A DNA stretch of 64,000 nt from Bostrychus sinensis (Eukaryota > Chordata > Actinopteri > Gobiiformes > Eleotridae). This document shows positions 35,941 through 47,390 of the stretch, piece by piece. Where the stretch lies: the NCBI GenBank assembly GCA_020698575.1, contig CM036257.1, positions 23,513,520 to 23,577,519 of the forward strand. Direction: 5' to 3'. Under the pieces are notes generated by a model that saw nothing but the letters and a program-made list of their open reading frames with translations, was not told where the DNA came from and searched no databases. Within the stretch, counting starts at the first letter, position 1. Every line of letters begins with the position of its first letter. Both the position numbers and the translations under genes were made by a program.

Positions 35941-36034
35941 TAGTTAAATATATGTATTTTACTTTTACTCAAATAATAAATATGTTAACTACTTCTACTT
36001 ACTTCTTCTTGAGACGATTATTTTGATCTTTTAC

Positions 36035-36181
36035 CTATCCAACATCTTCCTCTGGTCTCACAAACCAGCCTCCTATAGATCCATATTGTGGCTCCTTGCA
36101 TTAAAAATCCCTCCTCCCCTTGCCACCTTTTGGCATTCATGTCCTAATCCACTCTTGAGATTTGCACAGGCAGTACCATTT
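36035..36181 (+). repeat. Segmental duplication, copy 2
   Basis: This is the counterpart of 34779-34930: CTATCCAACATCTTCCTCTG, CCTATAGATCCATATTGTGG, CACCTTTTGGCATTCATG and GCACAGGCAGTACCATTT. It lies about 95 bp after the TAG satellite ends. Confidence 0.85.
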
Positions 36182-36720
36182 GTGCAGAGCGAAGCCGCTA
36201 ACCATCTCGCCGTAGCTAATGTAAGCCTTTTGGGCACTGGGCTTTGCCTGTGGTCATGCCTGTTTTATTAACAATGTGAGCAACAACATTCTCTCAGGGC
36301 ACTCGACCACAAAGCAATGCAAAAGTGTTGGATTAATGAGTAGATATACATTTAATATTCAACCAATTAGGCTTGAAGTTGCCATTTTTCTGCACATTGT
36401 AGCAGTTGAACATCTTGAATGTTAATATACTGCAAGGTACATCGTCTGCTCTTGAGTGTTGTAGTTTTATAAATGTCTGTCTCTTTGAATTGAACTCATT
36501 CTTCTTTAGTTTTAGACATACAAGTATTCAAATACAAGAACCAAGAACATGGCTTTTTTTAGTAGGTGAAAAATTTGGACACTGAATTTGTATTGGGCTG
36601 ACCTGGTAGGAGTGATGGAGAGGGTTTTGATTCCTGGATTGTTTGCTCCATGTCATTGTCCTTTCTCTGTTTTTGTATACTCCCACTATCAAAAACGAAA
36701 AGCCAAAAATAAGCAATAAT

Positions 36721-36905
36721 GTGCCACCGTGTGGCTCAGTGGTAAAGCTGCGGCACATATACACAGCAACTACAGCCTGCCTTGGCGTTGAGGGTTCAAA
36801 TCCAGACTCTTGACAGTTTGCTGAAAGGCTCTCCCTGCTCTCTCCCCATTTCCTATGATACTTTAAAGCCTAAACATTGGCAAAATATCTAAAATAAAGA
36901 AATAA
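36721..36905 (+). repeat. tRNA-headed SINE
   Basis: This is the clearest pol III head in the window: GTGTGGCTCAGTGGTAAAGC (A box) and GGGTTCAAATCCAGAC (B box). The body CAACTACAGCCTGCCTTGGC and GACAGTTTGCTGAAAGGCTC is shared with 20810-21020. It ends in an AT-rich AATAAAGAAATAATAATAAA tail. Confidence 0.75.
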
Positions 36906-37262
36906 TAATAAAATAACAATATTTAGTATGTGTAATTATCGTTGATGTTTTACGTGCAGCAGTATAATGTATTCGCTTTGCCACCAACTTCATTTTAGCC
37001 ATTAAAAGTATTGGTCTGTGTCCAAAACAACTCTCTAATTACTATTTAGTGCACTTTAGATGTTATGCCATTTTGTAAAGGGTCTGCAAAAGTCTAGTAA
37101 CTATAAAGGAGTGCACTCAAAGTGCATGAGGAAAATGTGAGCGCAGTGATGGTTATGGTTAAAATAGACCATAATGCTTTGCAAGTTGTTGGAGGAGGAC
37201 AACGTAACCATGACATTTATTGAAACTAATCAGAGACACAATTTTGACCTCCTACTAAGGTT

Positions 37263-37572
37263 AAGGTAGACATTATTGTCCCTGTAGGGAAATTTGTTCT
37301 CTGCATTTGACCCATCCTTCAATGCTGATGGGGCGACCTGTCAGGAGCAGTGCAGCACCCTTCTCCAGATCTTGAGCCAGGATCTTGGTCAGGTGTACCT
37401 AGCTGGAGGATTAGCCTGTTGAGCGTGTGTTAGGTTGATGGGGGAAACTAGAGCGCCCGCAGAAAACCCAGACACATGGAGAACTTGCAAACTCGCCCAG
37501 AAAAGCCTCACTTGATCCAGAATTCGAACTCGGGACCTTCTTGCCGTGAGGTGACCCTGCCGCCCTGCTGCC
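37263..37572 (-). repeat. tRNA-headed SINE, same family as 13767 and 51440
   Basis: AAGGTAGACATTATTGTCCC, GAAATTTGTTCTCTGCATTT, CAGGATCTTGGTCAGGTGTA and CAGAATTCGAACTCGGGACC (inverse B box) appear in the order of the other two copies. Confidence 0.75.
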
Positions 37573-38702
37573 AGTTGTTTTTAGGGAGTGGTTTCCGACA
37601 CAGTACTTTCCTTTGCCTCCAAGCATGCATTGATTCGAGCATTGCTTTGGCATAGGCTTCATCTTGGTTCTTGTTGCTACCCTTTCCGTTTATCCGGGCT
37701 TGTGACTGGCACAATAATTTGTGACCCTTGTTGTCTGGACTATATTATGGTCTTGTTACTATCTGGTCTTAACTACAACACTGCTGAGTGCCATTTGGAA
37801 GCTGTAGAAATCTAGGTCCCTTTAGTTTTTAGTCATGTTAAATGTATATTCCTGAAATGACTCATGTGTATACAGCAACAAGCTTTATACTGATTGATGC
37901 TCTTGTGTTGGTATTTTTATAGTTCCACATCCCCACGCATGGCTGTGTCTGTTTAGCCCACTTTCTCTTAAGTGTTTCCCTCAGGAGGTGAGGCATGGGC
38001 AGGCAGAGAAGAGAAGAGGTGCTGTATATATTCGCCACACAATGTCATTCAATGAAACACATAGCTCGGGGGAGAAAAATCAAAGACAGAAATGAAATCA
38101 TTATGGGACCGGGCTGGCTCCCTGGTGTTGTAAATAGGAAATGAGAAAATGAAACATAGCGAGTCGATATTAAAATAGATGTATACAATTACACAATGTC
38201 ATTCTGTGTTTTCCCCACATACATCTAACGAGAATTAAAGTTGTTTGAAGTGAGGTTTTGATTAATGGTTAAAGCAATTAGGAAATATATAGGCCTGTGT
38301 ACGTGCAGGTGGAGGTAGGGGGTGAATAGGGGCTTCTGAAATGCCCATAGTGAATAAAAGTGTTTGTGACCCGCCAAGAGGCAATTTTGTGTGTGTGTGT
38401 GTGGCTTTTTTTAGAGTGAATTTACCCTGTTAGCTCTGCAATTTACCGGCAACTGTTGACAATGCACTCTGCCTCACTCTCGCCTCACTTTGTAGCTGGG
38501 ATTGGCTCCACATGATCCATAATGGCATAGGTGATAGAAAATTACTGGATGAATGCATGCACCTACCAAAATAATGGAACAACTCTCCTTAAACTTCACT
38601 GGGCTTCAGAAATCATGCAAGTTTTTATTTACCCCATACTGGGTAATATTTGGAGCGCAATATAATTCAGCCACAAGGGGTCACAAATCACTGTACTTTT
38701 TG

Positions 38703-38812
38703 TGCCAGTACCAAGCCTGGATAAATGGTGAAGGTAGTGCTTCTGGTGTAAAACTTATAACAAATCAAAATATAAATCACTCAGTGACCAATGAGGCTGA
38801 ACTAAAAAAGGA
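38703..38812 (+). repeat. LINE/SINE 3' tail (RTE-like fish repeat)
   Basis: CCAGTACCAAGCCTGGATAA, ATGGTGAAGGTAGTGCTTCT and GTAAAACTTATAACAAATC follow the tail family order. Confidence 0.55.
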
Positions 38813-38829
38813 AATGATTCATTAGTTGT

Positions 38830-39330
38830 AGGTGGTGTAGTGAAGACCATACTAATCGAGACCAAGACCAGTCTGAGACCAGAGTGAACTGAGACCAAGA
38901 CAAGGCCGAGATATCTGGGGTTTGAGACCAAGACAAAACCGGGACTTTTAAGGACCGAGACCAAGGCAAACTGAGACCAGGTCAAGACCAAACCCTGGGA
39001 ACTAAAACTAATTCATAAGGAAAAAGTAAAAACAAAATGCATTATTGATCGTTTTAATGGTTTAATGCCAACATACACCACAAACAGAGAACTGATCATT
39101 TCCATGGTTCCTCTAACGCTGAAAACTAATTACTCTAAAATGATAAAATATAGTATTTTTTTGTAATGTTTGGTTAAAAAATCTCTGAGACCACCACATC
39201 AGAGGCCGAGACAAGACCAAGTAAAATTTGATTCAAGTCCAAGATCAAGTAAAACTGAGGCAGAGACCGAGACAAGACCAGGACTGTTGAAATGGTCTCA
39301 GGACTAAAACTGGTCTCAGGCACTACAACA
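38830..39330 (-). repeat. Dispersed GAGACCAAGAC element, copy 3
   Basis: It carries many GAGACCAAGAC words, the GATCGTTTTAATGGTTTAAT centre and an AATCTCTGAGACCACCACA block, the inverse of copies 1 and 2. The left end GGTGTAGTGAAGACCA and the right end TGGTCTCAGGCACTACAAC are inverted relative to each other, which suggests a DNA transposon with terminal inverted repeats. Confidence 0.65.
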
Positions 39331-39589
39331 GTAGCTGAAGGTGAATGCAAAGTAATCATAGCGATGTGTTACCAATATAACTGTATCTTTTTAAGATAAA
39401 TCTTTTAAGTATACATAGTTATAGCATTGGTGATGTCCACTGTATAGGAGAATGCAATACTCAAAAGCTAGTTGGTGCCCAAATACAGCAGCACGCCAAT
39501 AAACTAGAAGTCTGTTTGTTTTATTACTTCAACTGAAAGTGAAAGCACAGAGCGAAATCTTCCAAGCATTTATTAATTTTAAATGTGAT

Positions 39590-39670
39590 GATTATGGCTC
39601 ACAGTTAATGGGAAGGAAAAGTTAGTGTCTCATAAAATGAGAATATTACATAATCATCAAATTAATAAAA
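39590..39670 (+). repeat. Fragment related to 9745-9800 (TAGAATATT element)
   Basis: GATTATGGCTCACAGTTAATG and CTCATAAAATGAGAATATTACAT recall a common vertebrate repeat whose end, ATCAATAAATTAGAATATTGTGG, is seen at 9747-9775. Both are short and old. Confidence 0.35.
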
Positions 39671-40374
39671 TAAATAAACTAAATATCTTGCCTGAATGCT
39701 TGAACTATTTGACTGTGTGCTGAATGGATTAAATACTTTTTGAATGAAACTAGGAAAATTAGGAAAATCCACACTACTTCTGTATTTGTAAAAAGTTGTG
39801 ACCAGTACTTGATCATTTGTTCTGATTTGGGAGTCAACTGGAGCCAGCCGTAATTTTATCCTCAGCAGCTGGTCCTGTGATCCACTATTACTAACTTTGA
39901 TCCACCCCAAACACTCTCACTATCCTGTTGTTTGTTGTTGTTTGTTGCCAATTTGCCGCCGCAGACCTCATGTTCATTGGACAGGCTTGAGCGAGCCGAG
40001 CACCATTTCACAAGCTCGCAAGCACCGAGAGAGAGAGACAGGGACAAACCCGTCTTCATGTGGAACAATGGTCCGCTGATCAAAGAGCTAATTTGCCAAA
40101 GAAGAGTGTCTTCCTTTGAGGTTCCCAGTTCAGATATTACTGCCTTATGAGAGAATCTGAGAGCAGCCTGAGAAACATAATGTACGCTGCCATTTTAAAG
40201 ACTACAAGAAGACTTCTCCAACTTCATAAACTCAAATGTATAATGAATGGATTGGCTTCTTACTTTCTGTGGTATCACTTCGGCTGCTGCGGTTTCATAG
40301 CCATGGTAATCTCAGAAATATTCAGTAGGTTCAATATACATCCTGCCTTTTGGAAATTCTGATTAGGTTTAGAT

Positions 40375-40700
40375 CAGTGGTTCTCAAGCTGTGGTACATG
40401 GGCTTCTTCTGGTGATACTCAGGAGTTTTTTGCAGTTCAAGTCCTGAGTTAGCTTTATTTATGTTTTTGTATTCCTATTTTAATCTTGCTTGTTGACCAC
40501 TGCTTTTTCAGATTTAGTTCTAGTTTACTTCATTGTTTAGTCCTGGTTTATCCTGGATTTGTCCCTGTTGCACGTGTCCTTATTTAGTTATGCATTTTTT
40601 TGTCTAATTCCCTTTGGTCAGTCCCTTGGTTTAGACCTAGGCTACTCAAGATTTAGGCTTGTTTTAATCCAGAAAACATGGTACTTAGAGAGCCAAATAT
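40375..40700 (+). mobile_element. hAT-like element, partial copy of 16525-17145
   Basis: CAGTGGTTCTCAAGCTGTGG opens it, and GTCCTGAGTTAGCTTTATTT, CTTGGTTTAGACCTAGGCTA and ATGGTACTTAGAGAGCCAAA follow. Its expected right end is replaced by a TAG array. Confidence 0.6.
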
Positions 40701-40778
40701 CTTCCGTGGTAGTGGTAGTAGTAGTATCAGTAGCAGTACTAGTAGTGACAATAGCTGTTGTAGTAATGTGGTAGAAAT

Positions 40779-41226
40779 TAGGGCTGCACAATATATCGCA
40801 AAATTATCGTTATCGCAATATCAGCAAACGCAACTATCCGAATCTAAATATATCGTAATAATGCTATGGTCTTCCATCTGACAGAGATTTACACTGAAGA
40901 ATCATTTTCCACCAGAGCCTTAAAAGAACATGTGTTGTGACTAAATAAAAATGTTTAAAAAGTCCAGTTTTATTGGTAATTTAATTAATTTAGTCACAGC
41001 TTAGCCTTGCTTTATTCCTGGTTTAGTCTGTGTTAAGTTTTAAGTTTTGATTTTGTCGCTGTTTTGACTTGTAAATACAGGAACTTACATTTTTTGTAAA
41101 ATGTAGTGAATTTAACTTACTATGGTTGAAAAGTAGACTATTTTCAAATATCGCAATAATATCGTTATTGCAATTTTCAACATAGTTATCGAATATGGCA
41201 TATTTTTCTCATATCGTGCAGCCCTA
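40779..41226 (+). mobile_element. hAT-like non-autonomous element, 448 bp, perfect 8-bp target duplication
   Basis: The ends TAGGGCTGCAC and GTGCAGCCCTA are perfect 11-bp inverted repeats. Both flanks read GTAGAAAT (40771-40778 and 41227-41234). The interior shares CAATATATCGCAAAATTATC and CATAGTTATCGAATATGGCAT with the 224-bp copy at 26985. No transposase is encoded. It sits inside a TAG-rich array. Confidence 0.9.
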
Positions 41227-41814
41227 GTAGAAATAGTAGCATCAGTAGTAGCAGTAGTTGTAGAACAAGTAGTTACACTTTATAATCTTGTGAAATATTT
41301 AGCAGTATTACTATACATCATGCGTTTTTTAAAACCTGCTTGACATCTATGTACTTGGAGCCGTGACACATGCGAGAAATAAATGCAATTCTAAAGCTTG
41401 AATGAAACTTAGACGGGCGTTGTGATCTAATTAAGCACCAGTGGGAGGAAGACATACTGCATATCCATAATTTTGAGCCAAGAAGTGCGAGCCCATTCCT
41501 TCCTTATGTGAATCATAGCATGGCTGTTATATAAGCAAAGACAGGCCTGGGAATATTTTTTCTGTTCAATATTTAATGCTTTTACCAATTTATATTCAGC
41601 CCATGCGCGGGCACACACTCGCTTCTGTTTCTGGCCTTGTTTTGAGCGTGTTTTTTGTGTAGCATTTCTGAGAAAAGGCCACTTTAAATGACTCATTATG
41701 CCATTTATTATGATGCATAGTGGAGGCGGTATGTGACCGTATAAAGACCTGTCTGTAATCGTTATAGGCTGCTTTCATTGTAAAGTGTCCCAAATTTTGA
41801 CTAACATTCACGTT

Positions 41815-41970
41815 ATTATTTCCTTTTCCCTTTTGGGGTTGCCACAACAAATCTGCCTCCTATAGTGATTGTCATATTGATTTGGCATAGGCATAGCTCT
41901 GGATGCTCTTCCTAAAGCAACCATCTCCATTTATCTGGGCTTAGGACTGATAAAAGTACACTGGCTTGTG
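41815..41970 (-). repeat. LINE/SINE 3' tail (RTE-like fish repeat)
   Basis: CCCTTTTGGGGTTGCCACAAC, CATCTCCATTTATCTGGGC and GTACACTGGCTTGTGAACC match the inverse tail family. Confidence 0.5.
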
Positions 41971-42287
41971 AACCATTGTTTAGGGGAGCATTCACGTTAC
42001 TTCCTAATCGATTTGTATTGAATCCAGTTGCGGTATTTCCTAGTCATTTATATCAAGACTGCAGGACAAAAAAAAGTATTGATTTTTTTTTTTTTTTTTT
42101 TTTTTTTTACTGTTTGATGCATTGTAAAACCAAATGTTTTTGTTGTGTTGTTTACAGTTAGCAGTTGGAGCAAGAATGCTAAAAAGCTAAAGCCAACACA
42201 AACTACTTACCAGCCTAGTTTTGTATGTGTCCACTACTTAACCTAATGTATATGCTTGTGTAATGTGGGTGTCAACCAAAGATAATA

Positions 42288-42308
42288 GGGGCTATATAAT
42301 GCTTTTAT

Positions 42309-42351
<43 letters not shown>

Positions 42352-42854
42352 ATATTACTCCAATCCTGGTCACCTCTCGAACAGCATTGCATGTTTTGAC
42401 AACCTTTAAAAACATTATGTGACTAAAAGAAATCAAATCCATGGATTACTCTACTTCTGCCTTAAAGAAACAGGTGAAGAGACCAGCAGATGGCAGCAGA
42501 GTGCATAGCTGTGATGGTATTTTGAACAGAAACATAGAAAGAGAGAGAGAGTTTATTTTGTTTGATGCCATTTTATTACAAAATTAAAAAATAGCTGTGA
42601 GGAAACAGAGCTGTACAGGCTGGATGTAGAGGGTTTGTTGATTGGTCAGTGCTTCCTGGAGTGGGCAGGGGTTTGTGGTAGAGGCGGAGGTTTGTAGAAC
42701 TGAGCGTTTTGTGACTTCAAAAATGCCGCGCTAGAGAATACAGCATTACTCAAATATGTGAATGCAGCAAAACTCCAGATAAGTTTTTGATGAGGGAACC
42801 ACATTATAACATGGTAGAAAGTACAAGAAAAATGGTTTTGCAAAATATAACAAC
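42288..42854 (+). mobile_element. Miniature inverted-repeat element, family B, longest copy
   Basis: It starts GGGGCTATATAATGC and ends GCAAAATATAACAAC. The interior has a 32-base T run, then TCCTGGTCACCTCTCGAACAG, GGAAACAGAGCTGTACAGG, TTGATTGGTCAGTGCTTCC and GTTTTTGATGAGGGAACC. Part of the interior (about 42430-42540) looks like extra sequence not found in other copies. Confidence 0.65.
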
Positions 42855-45060
42855 TTTTAATGTAAAAATGTGCTAATTTATAATGTTTATGCTAATCTTG
42901 TCAAGCATTGGTTTCAACAGTTTGATGAGGAAGGCCCAAGATCTGCATGTTGTAGCTTGAGTTCAGCTGTCTTCTGAACATATTCATCATAATATTGTCC
43001 CACACAGTGACATGTAGCATTTAGCCCATGTAGCCTAAATGCACATGTATAGAAAGCAGCACCTGCTATTTTCCTGCCCACTCACTGACACCACACATGT
43101 AGTAAGTTGACAAAGCCATCTCTCTTTTGAATTTTTGGTAAGTTAATGCTCTTTTATTGAAAATGAGAAGCTTATGTTGATGGTCTTAACAGTAACTGGG
43201 TCTCCACAAGCTCACCAAATCATTATATTCTTTCACTTTTTGGGTCAATGTGTATACAGCCTATGATAAGCTGCTGCAGTTTGGCACAGTGCAGGCCTCA
43301 AGCTTGTTTTTCACCAAGATTTACCCATGCAAGCATTAAAAAAGAAACAAAACACCTGGATTTTAAGGCTGAAAGTGAGCCTCTTTCTGCCAGCCCTATC
43401 CCTTCTGGTGAGGCGAGATTAACCAAAGCTCTGGTGAATGCATGTTTTTTTATTGTTTTCTTTTGAATACTGGTGCTAACAACCCTGCAGTGAAGCTTGT
43501 AAACCTGTCTTATTTATAGCTCCTACCTTTGTTCAGTAGCAGGTGCACCACTGGTTGGCCTTGTTGTATGGGGGATGCCTGGCAGTGGGGTAACCTTCAA
43601 AATGGCTCCTGTTCGACCCTTCGCCCAGAGCTTTGGCCCGGTCAGCGCGTGGCCATAGGGGGGTCCAGCCAAATGATCAAGCGTCCCGACCCCCAGCTCG
43701 TGTCCCGCTCAGCCCCTTTGGCCCAGCACAGCCTTCAGATTAAGAGGCTTACCTTGGCCTTTGAGCAAGGACAGGCATGGAGCTGTCAGTCACACTGGGA
43801 CGGCCAGAGCTGGTCCACAATGGAGATAGGAATGAATAATGAAATATATTGGCCCTCAAAGGATTTGTTATAAACCCATTGTATAGAGGGATGAATATTC
43901 AAGCTGAAAATGATCTTTTATTTATTACCAGCATTGTATTTTTGAAACACAGAGTTGCAAATATAGCAATTGCACCTGTAACAACCACCTTCTACTTTTT
44001 ATTGCTATAAAATATAAAAGGAATAAATACTGTAGTTGTGCAGATACTGATATTAATACGCACAAGCCAGTGTACTCTTTGTGCCAGGACCCCCTCCAGT
44101 ACTGTCATATGTGTACTTTATTCAGTGTAGAGTGCTATTTTGGCACATTTACTGTAAGTGAACATGATAAGAGAGCAACCTGCAAATAAAAGACATGTGT
44201 CCAAATGATTAAAATAGGATAAACCATCTGTACAATCAGCAAGTGCACATTTTAAAGCAGGAGTCCAGAGTAAAACCTAAATCAGTACCAATGTAAATGA
44301 TTAATTGTTGAGACTTCTGAAAGAAACAGAGTAGGCGAATGGGACGTTCTTTTATGATGAGTCAAAATTTGTCGTCTCTAGTGAGTGGCCCTCCTCCACA
44401 TATATTTTTCAATATGTGAACCTCAGTGAAAAAGTTTTGGACACCCTTGATGCTACTGCTGAAATCCCAAATACAAAGTACATATAACAGAAAATGCTAA
44501 AATATTTTTTTGTGTGTGTTTATTTTTTACTATGTGTTTGACAGTTACTTCACTTCTGTTGTTCTATAGCATCTGTGCGTATGTGTCCTCCAAAGAAGAG
44601 TCCTTGGCTGTTGCCCTTGAGCAATCATCTGCTTAAAGCCCCATAAGGAAACTATCCTGGGACTTGGCTTGTGTAAATGACCCTATAAGCTGGGATAGAA
44701 CGAAACAATGTCATTACATCCTTAAAATGACTTTAAAAAAGGAGTCTTATCTCACTGTTGGTGCCGTAAGCTTGCATTTAGTAGTGTTTCAGATGTCAGT
44801 TTATATATTCCCAAGAGGGCTTTGAACTTGAATTAGTTTCTGCTATAAATGATCATACAGCAAAAATATAATTTTATTGTGGAGCTAGATCACCGCTTAG
44901 ATCCAGTGTTGAGTTTTTTTAAAAGATTCTTCCATTTGGAGATACACACCGAAGTCACAGATTAAATAATTGTAGTTATATTATATAGCCTATGGACCCT
45001 ATGGATGCATATGAAAAATCTCTATAAAATGTCTAATACGATCCTTATTTCTGCTTTCAG

Positions 45061-45307
45061 GAGAAGCCCATGATAAGGACGTCCAGGTTGTGGAGCTGCC
45101 CATCGTGGACAGCCTGCACCCCCGCCCCCCCTACCTGCCCCTGGCCATCCCGGAGGACCTGGCCCCACGTCTGCACCGTCTCCACGGCGACCCGTCCGTC
45201 TGGTGGGTCTCTCAGTTCGTCAAGTACCTGGTCCGCCCCCAGGCCTGGCTGGAGAAGGAGATCCAGCAGACCACGGCCAAGCTGGGCTTCAAACACCCCA
45301 TCATCGG
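45061..45307 (+). CDS. fut8: fut8 exon: catalytic domain, open alpha/beta part
   Basis: This exon is 247 nt. It enters with G|GA and encodes EAHDKDVQVVELPIVDSLHP, RPPYLPLAIPEDLAPRLHRL, HGDPSVWWVSQFVKYLVRPQ, AWLEKEIQQTTAKLGFKHPI, ending IG with a split Gly codon (GG|A). It aligns to human residues 280-361. VELPIVDSLHPRPPYLPL and WWVSQFVKYL are hallmarks of FUT8. The only noticeable change is at the EVKDKN/EAHDKD start, a surface region. GC content is far above the flanking intron. The acceptor is CTGCTTTCAG and the donor is GGGTAAGG. Confidence 0.98.
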
Positions 45308-45950
45308 GTAAGGGCTCTCGGCCGCCCCTCCACCGCCGCCTCTGTGTGTGTGTGTGTGCTGATAATATACACTCCAGCTGTAATAACCTTGTTTCTATAG
45401 CATTTCTTGACAATAAAGTGCTTCGCAATCCAAGCAGAATAAAAGAAAAAACACACTAGACGTAGGTGTAAAGCCTGTGCTCAAATGTGAACCCTGCTAT
45501 GGCTAAGGTGAACCTGAGATTTATATACAGTTGTAGCATTTACACTAACTGGGTTTGACATTTTACCAAATTGTCATGTTTAATGTCATTGCTTATTATT
45601 ATGTTCTGCATTTATACAACTCCACCACTTCTAGGTACAAAAAGTGCTATAGTGTGGCTGTCTGAACCAAATTGGCCGCATATACAGTATTATGGAAATA
45701 TAAATTTTAGACTCTGCTGCCATAAAGCAAGACAGTTTTGTGTGAATGATCGTCTGTCAGTGTGTGTCCCTAAGTGTTAGCCCTGCGACTAACAGGTCTT
45801 ATCCTAGGGCTCAAAGTGAGTGGAAGCAGCAACATGACTCTTAAATAGAGAAGCAGCAAAAGAACATGTTTATTTTGGCACCTGTAGCACTGCTCCTGTC
45901 CATGTCTCCGAACTGAACATGTGCTGACAACTATTTGTTGTAGTGCAGAG

Positions 45951-46492
45951 CAGTGTTTCCCAACCAGGGATGCGGGGACCCCTAGCGGTACACGAGCACT
46001 TTGCAGGGCGTACTGGGGAATTAATATATCATTTATTTTGAAGATGCAAAGAAAATACTATTTGTGAAACTGCTAAAGAATATTATTTAAAATATGTTTT
46101 TTTTTTTTTACATTCTTTTTAGTTTTAATAGATTGTTTCAATGATGAATTATTACATTTTTATTTATTTATTTATTTATTTTTTGGGTAAAGTCATGAGT
46201 TTAAAATGTATTTTGAACACAAATAAGTAAATTTAATACGATTTATATTGTTATATTTTATTTAATGTTTTTATTTTAAAAAGCAGATTTAGATTTTGAG
46301 TTTTAAAAGAAAAATGCAGGGCAGTTAAGTGTTTACAATAAAGTAAGTATAAAATGTTTTTGTAATAATAGACGCAGATGATTTATATAACACTTTCTGA
46401 AGAATCACCAACATTTATGAGTGAAGAGGTAACTCATGGTGTGACACAAAAGCCCAGGGGGTACATAAGACAAAAAAGGCTGGGACCCACTG
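45951..46492 (+). mobile_element. hAT-like non-autonomous element, 542 bp
   Basis: The left end CAGTGTTTCCCAACCAGGG and the right end GGCTGGGACCCACTG are inverted. Flanks GTGCAGAG and GTGTAGGG agree at 6 of 8 positions. GGGGACCCCTAGCGGTAC and CCAGGGGGTACATAAGAC recall a widespread vertebrate hAT family. The interior is AT-rich and non-coding. Confidence 0.65.
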
Positions 46493-46511
46493 GTGTAGGG
46501 CATCAGTTCTT

Positions 46512-46680
46512 CTTTTCTTTCAGCTTTTTTCTTCTGGGGTTGCTCTGTTGCCTGCCTCCTAGTGCAGTTATTGTCACACTGGTTTGGTATAGATTTTTTT
46601 AGTCCTTCCTGGTACAATACTTTCCATTTATCTCCACATTTCGGAGCTTGAGACGAGCACAAAGAGTACACTTAGTCCCA
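46512..46680 (-). repeat. LINE/SINE 3' tail (RTE-like fish repeat)
   Basis: TTTTCTTCTGGGGTTGCTCTG, TTTCCATTTATCTCCACATT and AAAGAGTACACTTAGTCCC match the inverse tail family. It directly follows the hAT element. Confidence 0.45.
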
Positions 46681-47390
46681 CACTTTCAAAATAATGAACC
46701 AGTTTTGTTTATTGCAGCACTGTTTTGTTTTCTTCATCTTATAACGATGCAAATGCGCTTGTTTAAAGCCACTTTTCCTCACAATGGCTAAATGATGGCG
46801 CACAATCTTCAGTTTCTTTGATGCACGCCGCCATTAGTTTCCTATTGATGTTCCCATTGCAACTCTCTTAACTCCAAGGACTGTTAAATGTATTGAAGCC
46901 GCATTAGCATCACATTGACTAAATGCATTAATAGTTGTCTGTGCTTATAAATGAAAAGAATAAGACTGGCAATGTTTTTATTTTTCTATTCAACAATGGA
47001 CTGATATTTTTCTTATCAGCACTGCAGTTGTTTTCATAAATCATGAGTCATAGTTTATAATATATTTTTTATTGTTTGCAAAAGATGGCCACAGACACTT
47101 CTCTGCTGTTGTCAGTATTTAATCTAAATATCTATTAATCTGTGTGTTGGATAAGCACTTTGGTTTTGTCCCGTTGTTTGAGAAAACGATATTCTCTTTT
47201 GTGATACGAAACCATGAATTACTTTTTAAAGAGTTACCATTTTAGTAGCAATCAACGGTCACATACTGGGAAGATAATATAAAACAATACAGTGCCTCTT
47301 GCTGGCTATCTCAATGTGCAGTGGATAGATATTATTCTTTTTTCTCAGCTTGGCGCGCAAAATATTAGCCTTTCCAATTTCACCGAGCAA

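Larger units (their letters stand above)
30033..45060 (+). other. fut8: fut8 intron, 15.0 kb, the largest
   Basis: It starts GTAAGTGC and ends TCTGCTTTCAG. It holds a CTTGGTCT element, a SINE tail, a foldback (30974-31174), a 529-bp palindrome (32209-32737), TAG-rich arrays (32885-33090 and 35061-35940), a segmental duplication (34779 and 36035), SINEs (36721 and 37263), LINE tails, a hAT element in a TAG array (40779-41226) and a miniature element (42288-42854). From 42855 to 45060 I see no repeat I can name; a GC-richer block lies at 43530-43850. Confidence 0.9.

Noticed and set aside
36721..36800. Possible functional tRNA gene
   Set aside because: A and B boxes are good, but the cloverleaf cannot be completed, and the same head-plus-body recurs at 20810, so it is a SINE.
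43529..43873. 114-codon open frame as a possible exon or gene
   Set aside because: No recognisable domain, no matching splice structure with fut8, and no homologous segment in FUT8. Kept only as a candidate non-coding element.
45057..45428. 123-codon minus-strand frame, plus 129- and 65-codon frames on the plus strand
   Set aside because: All overlap the fut8 exon at 45061-45307 in other frames and show low-complexity composition from GC-rich codons.
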